Assembly: GCF_964275005.1 (NCBI RefSeq) | Contig: NC_092686.1 | Location: 13,550,431-13,614,430, forward strand | Direction: 5' to 3' | DNA: 64,000 bases | DNA from: Diadema setosum | Lineage: Eukaryota > Echinodermata > Echinoidea > Diadematoida > Diadematidae | Shown here: piece by piece, positions 1 through 13,171 of the stretch | Numbering within the stretch: the first letter of the stretch is position 1 | Layout of the letters: each line of letters opens with the position of its first letter | Program-made: the position numbers and the translations under genes | Notes under the pieces: model-generated | Databases searched by the model: none | The model's input: the letters and a program-made list of their open reading frames with translations, nothing else | What the model was told of the DNA's origin: nothing

Positions 1-368
1 TTGCTAATGCACTGTTCCTGCTGAAAGTACAGCTTGGTTTTGATTTCATTATAATTGTGTTTTGTTAAATCGTGAATTTTGTAATATATATGATTCGATT
101 TATCATGAAATTGTATTGAATATGGAATCAATAAAAGATTATGGAAAAAAAAAAAAAAAAAGTTACCGACGTGGTCCCACACCCTTATATTGGTGTAATT
201 GTTCGTATTTCAACCGTAAGAGGGCAACACACATGGAAAAAATATGTTCATTTGACCAGTTGGTGAAATATAACGAGCTGGGAAAATGTAACATTTGCGA
301 TCCTCGCAAACATGATCATGTGACGAGCTCTCGACCAATCACATACCAGAAACTGTCTAAGCCATCTA

Positions 369-414
<46 letters not shown>

Positions 415-443
415 TGTATGCATACATATATATATACATATAT
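1..443. other. Left flank outside the duplication
   Basis: No gene is recognised here. The stretch is AT-rich with an A run near 145 and ends in a TA/CATA microsatellite. The recognisable match to the second half of the window starts only at about 444, so this is single-copy within the window. Confidence 0.5.
368..440. repeat. (TA)n / (CATA)n microsatellite
   Basis: A TA dinucleotide run changes into CATA and GTATGCA words. It sits exactly at the left edge of segmental copy A, so the duplication breakpoint lies in or beside simple sequence. Confidence 0.85.
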
Positions 444-1345
444 GGTGAACACTTGAGAAGCTTTGTTTGCATGAAGGGTTACGAAGGATTCACTGGGGCA
501 AGAAAGGGGAGTACCCTTTTGATTGTTTGTTTTACAAGTGTGCCGGCATGCTGCCATTTTGCGCCATTTGCCAAGTAGTCAAGACTCTTAAGTTATAGCT
601 GTGTAAGCACAGTGTGTCAGGTGATGAGTCGTACTTCGCTATACTTGGATAGATAAATCTAGTTATTCAAAGAATGTTCTGGAAGACTGGATATAGTAAT
701 AATGTGGGTACAGGATCTTCTGGAAGACAACTGAGAATGACTTCTCCGCAAGGTCCATCCCTGTAACCTGGCACCTTCATTCGAAGCGGCACTATTAAAA
801 TGTCCTATTCTGCGGCGCGATTCGAACCTACCGTTTTCCTATTTAGGCCCACCGACAGGCTGATTCAATGAGTGCCGATTTATGTGTGCTGTCTGATCTA
901 AAGCTTGTCGTGCTATTGACGAATCTGAACCAAGTCTAACAATTCGAAAACGCGACAAGTTATTCAACCTCGAAACCTCGTGGTTGGGAGTTTTTTTCTT
1001 TTCATCTACAATAAAGTCATACAGAAAGAAACAGTGTCAGGCAGATTGTGGCACGAAAATCTATAGCGAGACAAGTAAGTACCTATGCCTACATTGTGAC
1101 AAGTCTCTAGCCGACACGCGATGCAAAGATTTCTGAAATCTGTGAGACAGTCGTTCTTTAATAACAAAAGGCAATCATAACGCTGACACAGTGATGGTTC
1201 ATGGTCAATCTTCAATCTCAAATCCATCACACTTGAAACTCTTGTGAGGATGCATATCAATCTCAATTTCAGTGCTTGTGTTGTCTTTTTTTTTAATTTT
1301 ATCTGCCTCTGTCTTCCTCCTCTCTCTCTCTCTCTCTCTGATCAG

Positions 1346-2056
1346 TTAAAGGGATTGTATAGTTTTGGTTAAAGGTACTGTTTTACATTGGGAGCAGTGA
1401 TTTAAAAAATGTTTGAGATATCACATTTGATGCATATGTGTAGGTCAGTTGTATCACAAAACATCCTGTAAAAAATTTGCAATACAGCCTAAAATATAAG
1501 AAGATAACACTATTTTTCTCATTAAACCGTAACTGTAGACGGTTTAGTCTGGCAAAATTTTTATTATAACTAAGTTTATTTGAACTATTGTTCATATTTT
1601 GTATATTTAACAATACTTAACGTTAATTCAACAAATTCAATTTTTTACATTGGTTGTTCCTTAGGCTTTCCCTAACTAACATTTCAGAACTATTTTGAAG
1701 CACTAAAGCTGTGTTTTGTTTCATCTGCAAAATAAATGGTACATTATGCCTTTAATACCGAACTTCACGTTTCTAACATTTCTTTGTAAGATAGTGAAAA
1801 AAAGTGAGGAATTCAGTATTTATTTGACGAAAATTGGTTTTATGGCTAAGATATAAAAAACAGAGCAATCCTAATAAAATATACATGTACTTTGTTTTTG
1901 GATGTCTCAGCCACTCCATAATCAATTTTCATATAATAAATTTTGAATTCCTCCTAGCAAGGTATGCTCTGTACTATTTCATAAATGGTTTCTTGGTATC
2001 TTGAAAGTGTTAAAAGCCCAATCCTCGTCTCAACCAATACTATACCATCCCTTTAA
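1346..2056. mobile_element. TTAA-flanked MITE, family 1, copy A
   Basis: The ends are inverted repeats beginning TTAAAGGGATTGTATAG and, read from the other end, TTAAAGGGATGGTATAG. TTAA stands at both edges, as expected of Kolobok- or piggyBac-type target duplication. The shorter copy at 52278-52672 lacks the nested insertion found here. No coding capacity is seen. Confidence 0.75.
1369..1755. mobile_element. Nested TTAA MITE inside the family 1 copy
   Basis: TTAA at 1369-1372 and at 1752-1755 bound an insert whose ends read AAAGGTACTGTTTTACATT and, inverted, AAAGGCATAATGTACCATT. The copy B locus has a single TTAA at 52301-52304, followed by the same downstream sequence (ACCGAACTT). That is a clean empty site, so the insert is younger than the segmental duplication or was lost precisely from B. 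Confidence 0.8.
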
Positions 2057-2372
2057 GGGACATTTCGGACGAGTTTCATAATATCATTTCACATCATGGA
2101 GTACATAAACAAACAGCTCCATGTATAGATTTGTGGAATTAATTGTGGTCCTTGATCAGAAAAATAATTACTCTGAAAACCGAAAAAAAAATTACACTGA
2201 ACAAAGCCTCACATACTTCAGAAATGTAGCAATGTAGTCCCATTACAATACCGCGTGCTCAACAAGTTCACCTGTTTAGAATTTATACATGCTTTCTTTT
2301 GTTCTGCTTCCTTGTGAGCCCCTACTCACGCATTCTTATCATGCTTATGACGAGACTACCATCTTGTTCATT

Positions 2373-2686
2373 AGGCGTTTTCACATCAGCCCGATGAAAA
2401 TCCAAGCTCGAGATATTTTTCGCGATCGCAAATTAGCGCGCTATGTCATTTCCTATTCACATCAGCCCGAACATTATCAAATAGCGCGCTAGTTCGCATT
2501 AATTATCCTGCTATTCTGGAAATTTCCCGAGTTGGACTCGAGAAATTTTCTTGATCAGAGCGATACAATTAGCGCGCTAATTTGTTTTTACATTATCAAA
2601 TAGCGCGCTATTTCGTGATCGGGCTAATTTCCCAAGTCAGAAAATAGCGCGCTGTTTCGAAACATCGGGCTGATGTGAAAACCCCT
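2373..2686. mobile_element. 3-bp-TSD MITE with TAGCGCGCTA words, copy 1
   Basis: The terminal inverted repeats read AGGCGTTTTCACATCAGCCC at the left and AGGGGTTTTCACATCAGCCC inverted at the right. ATT is duplicated on both sides (2370-2372 and 2687-2689). The empty site in copy B reads through at 53570. Inside are four exact TAGCGCGCTA palindromes and one variant. A 3-bp target suggests the PIF/Harbinger superfamily, although the usual target is TWA. It is non-coding. Confidence 0.8.
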
Positions 2687-2734
2687 ATTGTTACAATTTT
2701 TACAAACATTTTTATTCTTCATCCCGATTACTAT

Positions 2735-3037
2735 AGGCGTTTTCACATCAGCCCGATAAAAAATCCAAGCTCGAGATATTTTTTGCTATCGCAAATTAGC
2801 GCGCTATTTCATTTCCTATTCACATCAGCCCGAACATTATCAAATAGCGCGCTAGTTCGCATTAATTATCCTGCTATTTCGGAAATTTTCCGAGTTGGAC
2901 TCGAGAAATTTTCTCGATCAATTAGCGCGCTAATTTGTGTTCACATTTCAGTAGCGCGCTATTTCGTGATCGGGTTAATTTCCCAAGTCAGAAAATAGTG
3001 CACTATTTCGAAACATCGGGCTGATGTGAAAACGCCT
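2735..3037. mobile_element. 3-bp-TSD MITE with TAGCGCGCTA words, copy 2
   Basis: Same family as the element 48 bases to the left and in the same orientation. Its end inverted repeats are AGGCGTTTTCACATCAGCCC on both sides, and TAT is duplicated at 2732-2734 and 3038-3040. Copy B shows the uninterrupted site (ACTATAAATTCTG). It carries four exact TAGCGCGCTA palindromes and one variant. Both insertions landed within one older MITE. Confidence 0.82.
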
Positions 3038-3360
3038 TATGAAATCTGAAACTCTCTATCCAGTTTAAGCAATATATATATAAGCAACAACAACAACAAC
3101 AACAAAGAGAAAATATTGAGGATAGTTTGAAGAGGTCTTGCTGGAAAACACTGACATTAGCCTTTGTTACAAAGAAAATAATATTTTCGACTGTCGAAAA
3201 TGACATTTCCCTTCATGCTTGTTCAAAATACACGGTTGGAGATATTTCTGAATTAAAATCTCTGAAACAGGGAAGTTTAACTGTACGTTAATTATCTAAT
3301 TGTAGTTTTCATGCTATATCACAAAACGCCATACAATTAGGAAATGTATGCGTCTATATT

Positions 3361-3590
3361 ATGCGATAACTTTGTTTGTTGTGCATGCGCATGTGTCGGC
3401 TAACTTCAACATGTAATGTGCGTAATAATAGAGGGAGTCATGAAAGCGGAAGTATAGTGCAGATAAACGTCCCGATGACAAGCAGCTGCCATAGTGTAGT
3501 AGCCCGTCGGTTCACAAGCGAGCGTCTCGCATGTTTACCTGATGAATCGATGAGAGCAAGTTCCTGGCGCAAAAAGCACAACATATCACT
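3361..3590 (+). promoter_or_regulatory. Conserved 5' flank and leader of gene 1
   Basis: This stretch is kept between the two duplicates up to the start codon (compare 54665-54907). It includes CATGCGCATGTG at 3384-3395 and 54689-54700, which resembles half of an NRF1-type site. No TATA box stands out. Conservation between recent duplicates is not proof of function, and the transcription start is unknown. Confidence 0.3.
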
Positions 3591-3960
3591 ATGAACAGGC
3601 TAAGTCGAAACCTATCGGCATCAAAGAAGCACAAAACGCCGCAGCTGCATCCTAAACTTACGGATGAGCCGCAGTCTGCAAGACCCGCCGGGCCGCGCTC
3701 GGTTTGCCTTAACTTCAACAAGCTGACAGTTGAGGAGCGAACGTCCAACCTGGCCCGTGTCGTCAGCACGAACACTCTACCCGTCACCATACGTCTGGCA
3801 AAAGACTTCACAATAAAGAATTCCCCGATAGCCTTTCAGAGCGGAGAGCTACTCCTCTTGTGCTTCGTCTTAGACTTGGAAAGAGTTCACGTCACAGTGG
3901 GGAAGAACGCCTACGACCTTCCTATCTATGCCAATCAACTCTACGAAAAATTACCTCTAG
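3591..3960 (+). CDS. Gene 1 exon 1: N-terminus and start of CABIT
   Basis: Encodes residues 1-123 and ends in phase 1 at GTGAGT. The first 60 residues are basic and polar, with no signal peptide. TLPVTIRLAKDF begins the CABIT-like core, followed by SGELLLLCFVLDLERVHV. The paralogous exon at 54908-55276 aligns throughout, including the donor site. Confidence 0.88.
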
Positions 3961-6900
3961 GTGAGTTTTTTTTTTTCTTTTTTATCCGCGATTCCTAAAG
4001 ATTCGGTAAACACTACATCACGAAAACATAATCCAAAGAGAACGCTTATAACAATAACCTTAATGTCAACATGATATGTACGTTATCAACGGATATGAAA
4101 GTATATGTGTTTCCTAATCTACAATCAATTTAGAAGTTTAGAATCAAGATACTAGAACTACAAATTTTATTATTTTTTTGGTCATGACGACACACTCATT
4201 GCGAATTCATTATGCAGTTACGAGAGTGACATATTTGAGTACACAAGTGACAGTTAACAGACTTATGCGTGTTTGCGACTATTTCTAACATGAATCCAGG
4301 AAATACAAATCATTCTGTTCTACAAGGAAGGAAGTCAAAAGCAATCCATACGCTATTTACAAGAAAGTTTCCTGACTTTAATCAACTCGCTATTGTGTGA
4401 ATCAACGAATTTCAAACCATTTTCACGCAACATAAAAACATGATAACATGACACAACCAAAAACGGGTATCACTTCACCGTTACAACTTCTATAGTGATA
4501 GTAGTAATTCACCATTATCTCGGGAAAGATTTTCATTTCATTTTCATTTTACACATGCATGTTCACATGCATGTTTTTTTATTTTCATTTCCAATCAAAC
4601 ACAGGTAATACACTTTGACATGATTACATATATTGAAACATAATAATACATATTGGTTCTTAAAAGAACTTCATGGAAATGGAAATTGAGGGGCTGCTAA
4701 AAAGCGAACTTGTAGATTGCAGTCCCCTCACTTACGTTACATTACTACAATACATTAATTATATATGACTTTATAACACAATACAACGATACATGTACCG
4801 TACAAGCTAATCATTGAAAGTATACAGTTTTCATTCAATCAAATCGGATGGTTACATGAAGTACAGTGTATACGCTTTCACATGTATACACATACACATT
4901 CACATGTATACACATACACATAGACATAGACATACACATACACATACACATAGACATAGACATACACATACACACATACACATAAACATACACATACACA
5001 TACACAAGCACACACACGTACCCACATACACATACGCACACACACGCACGTACACACACATGTATGCATCCACATACATTGTGCACACACAGAAGAGAGT
5101 AGGGAAAGAGAGGGCGGGAGGGGGAGAGGGAGAGTAGAGAGAGCGAAGGGCAGGTCAACATTCTCGATACAGGCAGAAGGAAAAAGAACAACAATTCCAA
5201 ACAGTCAAACTAATCATGGGGTACATATGAGCTAATCAAATATTTCTTTAAATTACTGGAGAATGATTTCAAACTAATGGAATCTTTTATATTTTTCTCA
5301 AGGGAATTCCAAAATTTTGGGCCACTGTAGATAAACGTGGATTTTGTAAATAGAGTTCGGGTAAGGGGCAAATGATATTCATCTGTTTGACGAGTGGGGT
5401 ATTTATGAATATTTTTATTCTTATTAAACATATTTTCAAAAACTGAAGGAAGTGACTTATTATACAAACTGTACATAAATTGACCAAGGTAATAATAATA
5501 CAAATCCCTTACTTTTAAAACCTTATTCTCCACAAATAATCCGTCAGTATGGGAATATTTAGAGGTATTACATATTACTCGAAGTGCTTTTTTTTGTAAC
5601 AAAAATAATCTATCCAAATAAGTTGAATGTGTATTTCCCCATATTATAATTCCATACGTTAAATAAGGTAAAATTAACGTTGAATATAACATTAGCAACT
5701 TTTTAACAGAAAAACAAAACTTTACTTTATAAATTACACCTATGTTACTGGAAATAGTGCGGCATATACAATCTATATGCTGTTTCCAAGAAAGCTTACT
5801 GTCTACAGTCACACCAAGAAATCTGACAGAATAAACCTGTTTTATCACTTCATTTTCAAAAATTATATCATGTGGCAATTTATCAAGGGTATTACTAAAC
5901 AACATCACATTTGTTTTCTGCAAATTAAGCGATAATCTATTTGCTCTTAGCCATTGCATTATCTTGTTCAATTCTATATTCATGACATCAACTAATGTAT
6001 GAGGATTTGAATGAGAAAAGAAAAGATTAGAATCATCTGCAAATAATATAAAAGAAAGAACATTTGAAGATTTTGGAAAATCATTGATGTAGATAATAAA
6101 AAGTAACGGCCCTAGTATACTTCCTTGTGGAACTCCACAATCAACTGAGCGCAAAGAAGATTTTTCATTGTTTATACAAACAAATTGTTTTCTGTCTTTC
6201 AAATAGCTTCCGAACCACTCCAAGGCCTTCCCACGTATACCATAATGATTAAGTTTATAAAGAAGAATGTCGTGGTTAATCGTGTCGAAGGCCTTGGAGA
6301 GGTCCAGGAAGATTCCTGCAGTATGTTGAAACTTATCAATTGCTCGAGATACTTTTTCAGTGAAAGATAATATTGCATGTGCTGTGCTATGTTTCTTGCG
6401 AAATCCAAATTGATATTTTGACAAAATGTCATTTCTATTTAAAAAATCTATAACTCGAGAATATATTATCTTTTCTAATATTTTAGATATATTAGGCAAA
6501 AGAGAAATAGGTCTGTAATTATTCAATTCTTCCCTATTACCCTTTTTAAAAATTGGAACTATTTTTGATATTTTCATAACATCTGGTACCTGCCCTTGTG
6601 ATATTGATAGATTAAAAATGTGAAACAAAGGATCAACAATATAAGGTATTATATTTTTTAACAGTATATTATCAATATCATCATAACCAGAACTTCTTTT
6701 AGAAGGTAAATTATGAACAATATCTAAAATCTCATATACTGTTACAGGGGAAAAAAAGATTGAATTTTGATTACCTACGTCCAGATAATCATAGAATTCT
6801 TTAGTAGACAACGGAATATTTGCACAAAGATTCCGGCCAACAGTTGAAAAATGTGAATTAAATATTTCTGCTATCATACATAAATCTTTTATTTCAAATC

Positions 6901-9900
6901 CATCATTCTTAATTTTAGAAATAACATTTCTTTCCTTATGCTTATTCAATGTTTCATTTATCAATTTCCAAGTATTGCGCATATCATTTTTAAACAAATC
7001 TAATTTTCTCATATGATAATTCCTTTTTTCTCTACGCAATACCATAGTGAGAGTATTTTTATATGCCGTATACTTATCACGGGATTGATGTGTTTTTTTA
7101 GCCTTACTTACATAATACAAATTATTTTTACGATTAATTGAACGTAATAATGACTTTGACACCCATGGCAATCTTGGATCACGTTTGTAACTACCCAACT
7201 TCTTTTTAACGAATGGAATATGTGTATCTAACAAAGTAACAATCTTATTTATAAAAATTTCATAAGCTACATTCGTATCTTGCACCACATATAAGTCAGA
7301 CCAGTCAATTTCCATCAAAGATTCCTGAAACTGGGCTATATTCTGAGGTGTAAACTTACGCCTTCTTTCATAATTCTGAGGTATTTTCGTCTTTAACTGC
7401 AAAGATGAACACATATAAATAGCATAATGATCAGATATATCCGTAAGTATAATAGCAGAATCAGGAAAAGGGTTTACATTACAAAAAATATTATCTATTA
7501 AAGTGGCAGATTGTTCTGTTACACGGGTTGGTTTTGAAGATGTTTGCGCGTGCGATAGTTTTCCTCCCGTTTTATGAATAAATATAACGGATTACTATGT
7601 ATTACGTCGTCATAATATTCTACTTAGATTAACAGTTAATTACTTCTTTTTGTCATTCTGTATAATGGCGAAGTGATTCACTTCGGGACAAATAAATTTA
7701 GATGACGTCTATTCTATATATATATTTTTTTCTTATTCGAAACACTTCTTGTTTGATAGTGTAGTTCTAGTGTATGTCCCGTTTAATGTGACTTTTCATT
7801 TGATCATTTTTATTTTAATGAAAAGTACTCATAATTCTCTCGACTTTTTATTAACATAATTATGTTAAGGGTAATAGCCTTGTTCCCCCTATCTTCTGGA
7901 AGAAGTAAGTCAAGTGCTCTTCACGTTGCTAGAAAGATGAAAATATATTGAATTCTATTTATATTTTCTTTACATCGTTGTCGTATTTTGACGTCGCAAA
8001 CTGTTGGGTAGTCTTCCCATCCAACAACGGCGGCACTGAATCATAACGTTCGAACGGATTGCTGATTTTCTTCAAACTTAACTGATGTGTATTCTATTAT
8101 ATTATGAATATTGCTGTATTCACTCAGTCCACACAAAATAAGAATGAACTTTTATCTTAAAAGCGTTCATGGTGATTTTGCGGACATCGTTCACGTTTTG
8201 AGAAGTCTTGCCAATATGACGACGCTTTTAAAATATTTTTGAGAACAAATCACGAGAACATAAAAAATTGGATAGCAGGAAACATATTAGCGAGCAATTT
8301 ATTTTTCTTTATTTTTCATAAATCCCACCCCCCCCCAAAAAAAAAAAGACGCCGCGAACAATGCAACGACGCTTCCGACAGTCCGAATGCCCGCGTGCTG
8401 GTTTGGCATGAAATGCGAAAGCTGGCCTTTATGCCATATTGCCATATTTCTGCCCTGCGTGCGCAACCAGTCAAATCTACTCCTAGCCTATCAGCTACAG
8501 TCCTTAAATTGGCCTTGACAAGCCTTTCCAATCCGGTCACTGTCAAATCCCGACTAAGGAATTCTTCAACATCAAAATCAGCCATGATAACTACTACGTT
8601 AGTACGACCGTACAAAATGCATACCACCTAATCGAATGTCAAAGCAAACGAAAGGCTAATTGAAACGACCACGAATGGGTTCGGGAGACCAAACAAATAG
8701 ACCTAGTCACTAAACGTCACCTCTGCAACAACTTTGCAGCAAACATGCATACAACCAACTTCAGGTCATAAGGTTTTCACCTTACCCTAGAAAAGGAGGC
8801 AAATTACACCAAACGCCCCATCAAACGATTGCCATGCATACCAGTGACCACAAACGTGACTACAGTCTACTCATCGCATCAAAATGCGTAGCTGATGGGA
8901 CTATGCCAACGTCTCCGCAACGACGACACCGTCTACGAACTTCAACATCCAAACACAGTATGACTTGAATGTCCATGCAGTTCCTGGACAACCCCCCAAT
9001 TATTACGGAACGGTGGGAAATATGGTGGTACGACGTGTCACACATTTCTGACAACAAACAAATCACCACCACCTTACCAAACTTGAGTAAGTTCAACAAA
9101 ACTTTATTCCTCCCCTCGCCTGAAGCGTCGATGATTGTCCACAGTCTCGATCCATCTTTTTCCTCTAATGTGGGCCGAACTGATGACCACACCCACAAAT
9201 AGTTAATGCATATTCATGACAATATAATAATTATGTTTAAAAATCAAATTGCCTTTAGATATGTTTCAATCACAGTTTGTGTTAAGAAGATATGGAAAAT
9301 TGATAACATTGCTGCTAGGCAATGGATCAAATATCAAAGTTGTTTTTTTTTTTTTTTTTACGTTTAGTTATCATTTACTTCTGAGGGTCCTTCATGTTGA
9401 CTAAATCTTAGAGAAGAGAAGTGACGTGTGTGACTGTGTTTATTCAGGCTCTAAAGTTCTAAGCATGAAGTACCAAAACAAATATGACATTTTTGTTTAT
9501 TTACAAGTATATTGGAATAACTGCAGCAAATGTAGGATACAAACGATTGTTATGGAAGTATGATCACTGATTGCAAGCACAATACCCTAATCACTTTTAC
9601 AAACATGTAGCCAAGCCCAATCCTTTCTTTCACCTATAACAATTACTTTACAGATTTAACGAATATTCATGGTATGTGTTCCTCAGCAACGGTTGCAAAG
9701 AAGCAATTATGGAAATTCTCCATAGCATCGTTCACTATATAAGATTGATTGCACTAGGACACGTCTTTCACTGACAAGTGGTTCGTCATCCGATAGGTAC
9801 CTTGTCATATCAAAACTTCTTTTTAAGGCCATCGACCAACGACTTTCAGTTGCAAGGCTTACCGACTTTAGATCTGAACTAAATCAGAATATCCTCAGAA

Positions 9901-12723
9901 TAAACACCCTTGTTTATTTCAGGTCCAAAGTCGGTCAGTCGTGCGATCGGAAGTCGTAGGGTGTATGGTAACGATGGTCTTTACTCTCCATCCCACAAGG
10001 TAAGAAGCCTTGATGGTTCTCATATTAATACGAACTTTCACGTCAAAGAGTTGACGCTTACTGGCCTCTAGCAAGCGTCATGACTATTATTGTATATCAG
10101 CAGCACGCCGTGCTTATCCTGAGATGAGCGGTACTTATCATCATGTATGTCCTACACTGTAGGATCTATATTCAAACAACGTTAACAAGGTGAATGAAGG
10201 GGAAAAAGAACAAAAATAAACAATGCAAATCTCTGGCTTTCATCTTTGACATTTAGATTTGACTGCGTGAGAACTATATTTACCTATGTCTTTGAGATAT
10301 TATTGTATGGTGATAAATATAGAGTTTGAACAATGCACAACTGTAGTTCCCATGACCAATGTATGAATAATTGTATGTATAAATAACGGACTTCAACCGG
10401 CCATCATAAATTCACGAATACAGTTCAGTTCAGTTCAGTTCAGTTTTTTCCATCTGACAAGATGGCTGGATAACCCATATTCAGCTACGTTAAGCTGGTC
10501 TTCCATGGGGTCCAGTTGGATGTGAGGTGGGACCACTTCACCGGGTTAAACACCCTGCTCTTTGCGATGAATGAATGAAGCGGGATCTTTTACGTGCATG
10601 AGTTGTTGCTCTCTCATACACGGGACCTCCATTTTATGTCCTATCCGAGGGACAGAGTGTTTTGCCTCTTGCTAGAGGGGACGGTATGTTTACACACAAC
10701 ATTGCTCAGTCCAGACTCGGGTTCGAACCCGGGCCGCGTGATCGTGAGGCAGACGCGCTACCGACTGAGCCAACTCACCGCCCTAATACATTATTCGCAT
10801 ACTTATAATAATCACTTAAAGGGGCATTCTAGACGATTTTCATAATTTCACATCATTTAGTACATAAATCGACAACTGCATGTATAGATTTGTGGAATTT
10901 ATTGTGGTTCTTAAGCAGAGAAAAATACTTTGAAAAATGTTAAACAAATTACACTGAACAAGGTTGATGACATATAGGAGGCTAACATATTTCAGAAATG
11001 TACCAGTGTAATTCTTTTACAATACTGCTTGCTTGCGAGTTCACCTGTGTATAATCCATGCATACCTTCTTCTTTTGTTCTGCTTCCTTGAGCCCCAAAT
11101 CATGCATTCTTATGGTGACTCTGCCATGTCATCATCCTTGTTCATTGCAATTTGTTCTAAATTTTGAAAATAGTCCTATTCTTAATCCCAATTATCATAA
11201 ATATATTGTGAAACTCTGTCCTCAGTATAACTAATCTATAGTTGTTCAAATGGAAAAATCTGAAAATCATCCGGAGGTCTCCTTTAAGTACCATTTGCGT
11301 CATTTTGCTCTTGGACTTTGCTCTTCGATTGCTCTTGGCGTTGCATACATTGTGTTTAAACAACTGCATTTTACGAACAAAGTAATAATCAGTGCTGAAG
11401 TCTTATCTCTGGAATTGTTCAAGTGTTCTCTTTGGTCTACTTCAGTAAACGATGTAAAAGTTACATGTCTCTATTCCTGCTTATCATTTTTTTTTTTTTT
11501 TTGCAATGAAATGCAATACTTCGACTCGTATATAGGTTTAATGCTTACTGCTTCTAAACTAACGCGTCCATCACATTGACACTATTAGACCGGGGGCCCA
11601 GAGCATTTATTCAGCTGAAAAGGGTCACACTTTTTGATGGTCTCATCATGTAAGGATGTGGCCAAGGGTCAATAAAATGAATTGCTGGCAAGTCACATCC
11701 TGTACCGTAAGCCTAGGGACCACAAAAAGGGACCCCGAAAAATGGATTTATTCAGCCGAAGGGGGTCACGGACAAAAGTTGGTGGATATTGTTCCTTTGG
11801 GTGTACTTATCATGAAAACAGCAATGCCAGCTATTTTATCCTGTACGGGGCCCCAGACAGTAGCCCCAAAGGGCCCCAGAAATATGGTGTTATTCAGCTG
11901 AAAAGGGTCACGGCTAATTTCTTTTGCAATGGAAGTAGTTCCCATCAGAGATATCCAAAACACCAATGCCAGCTATTTTATCCTGTACGGGGCCCTAGAC
12001 AGTAGCCCCAAAGGGCCCCACCCCCCATAGGCCTACGTATAAACACACACAAACATTGATTTTATTCAATTAAAAAGAGTCAGGGCTAATTTCTTTTGCA
12101 ATGGAAGGAATACCAATCAGAGATATCCAAAACACCAAAGCCAGCTATTTTATCCTGCACGGGGCCCCAGACAGTTGCCCCAAAGTGCTCCACCCCCTAT
12201 AAGCCCTACGTACAAACACACACACACATTGACTTTATTCAGCTGATAAGAGTAACGGCTAATATCATTTGCAATGGAAGTAGTACCCATCAGAGACATA
12301 CAAAACACCAAAGCCAGTTATTTTGTCCTGTACGGGGCCCTAGACAGTAGCCCCAAAGTGCCCCCCCCCCCCAACACACATACTCACACAATAGTTTCAT
12401 TCACCTGAAAAAGGGTCACGGCTAATTTCTTTTGCAATGGAATTAGTACCCATCAGAGAAATCCAAAATACCAAAGCCAGTTATTTTATCCTGCATGGGG
12501 CCCAGACAGTAGCCCCAGATAGTAGCCCCAAATTGCCCCCTTACCCCCTCCCCCTCCCCTCCCCCCCCCTCCCACACACACACACATTGATTTTATTCAG
12601 CTGAAAAGGGTCACGGCTACTTTTGCAATCGGAAGTAGTACTCATCAGAGAATAATATCCAAAGCACTAAAGCCAGTTATTTCATCCTGTACGGGGCCCC
12701 AGACAGTAGCCCCAAAGTGCCCC

Positions 12724-12787
<64 letters not shown>

Positions 12788-13123
12788 TGGTTTCATTCAC
12801 CTGAAAAAGGGTCACGGCTAATTTCTTTTGCAATGGAATTAGTACCCATCAGAGAAATCCAAAATACCAAAGCCAGTTATTTTATCCTGCATGGGGCCCC
12901 AGACAGTAGCCCCAGATAGTAGCCCCAAATTGCCCCCTTACCCCCCCCCCTCCCCTCCCCCCCCCCCCCTCCCACACACACACACATTGATTTTATTCAG
13001 CTGAAAAGGGTCACGGCTACTTTCTTTGCAATCGGAAGTAGTACTCATCAGAAATAATATCCAAAGCACTAAAGCCAGTTATTTCATCTGTACGGGGCCC
13101 CAGACAGTAGCCCAAAGTGCCCC

Positions 13124-13171
<48 letters not shown>

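Larger units (their letters stand above)
2053..3075. mobile_element. TTAA MITE, family 2, interrupted copy A
   Basis: This matches the family at 10816-11288, 53236-53707 and 59175-59639, whose ends resemble TTAAAGGGGCATTC and whose other end, inverted, reads TTAAAGGAGACCTCCGGAT. In this copy the body is broken by two later MITEs (2373-2686 and 2735-3037), and the right end is not recognisable. Its left TTAA is the same TTAA that closes the preceding element. Confidence 0.65.
4531..7536 (-). mobile_element. 5'-truncated CR1/Jockey-group LINE
   Basis: A 3.0-kb non-LTR element reads on the minus strand. AAGAT repeats at 4526-4530 and 7537-7541, and the copy B site (GGGAAAGATGTTTGC near 55840) is uninterrupted, which fixes the borders. 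It comprises the tail of the endonuclease, a whole reverse transcriptase, the C-terminal region, and a 3' UTR of about 680 bases that contains a CA-rich microsatellite and a hairpin. The 5' end was lost on insertion, inside the endonuclease domain. Confidence 0.88.

Noticed and set aside
4814-5200. Histidine/threonine or valine/cysteine repeat proteins
   Set aside because: Translations of the CA microsatellite in the LINE 3' UTR.
8860-9202. Opposing open frames MWVWSSVRPTLEEKDG and MSMQFLDNPPIITERW
   Set aside because: No recognisable domain. Overlapping open frames on both strands in a GC-richer stretch are not enough for a gene call.
10719-10772. A tRNA gene on the minus strand
   Set aside because: A and B boxes are present, but the acceptor stem and cloverleaf are not, and the sequence continues as a repeated 360-base SINE.
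12725-13170. CRISPR-like array
   Set aside because: Spaced repeats are present, but the units are long, diverged and microsatellite-bearing within an inverted element of an animal genome. There are no cas genes.
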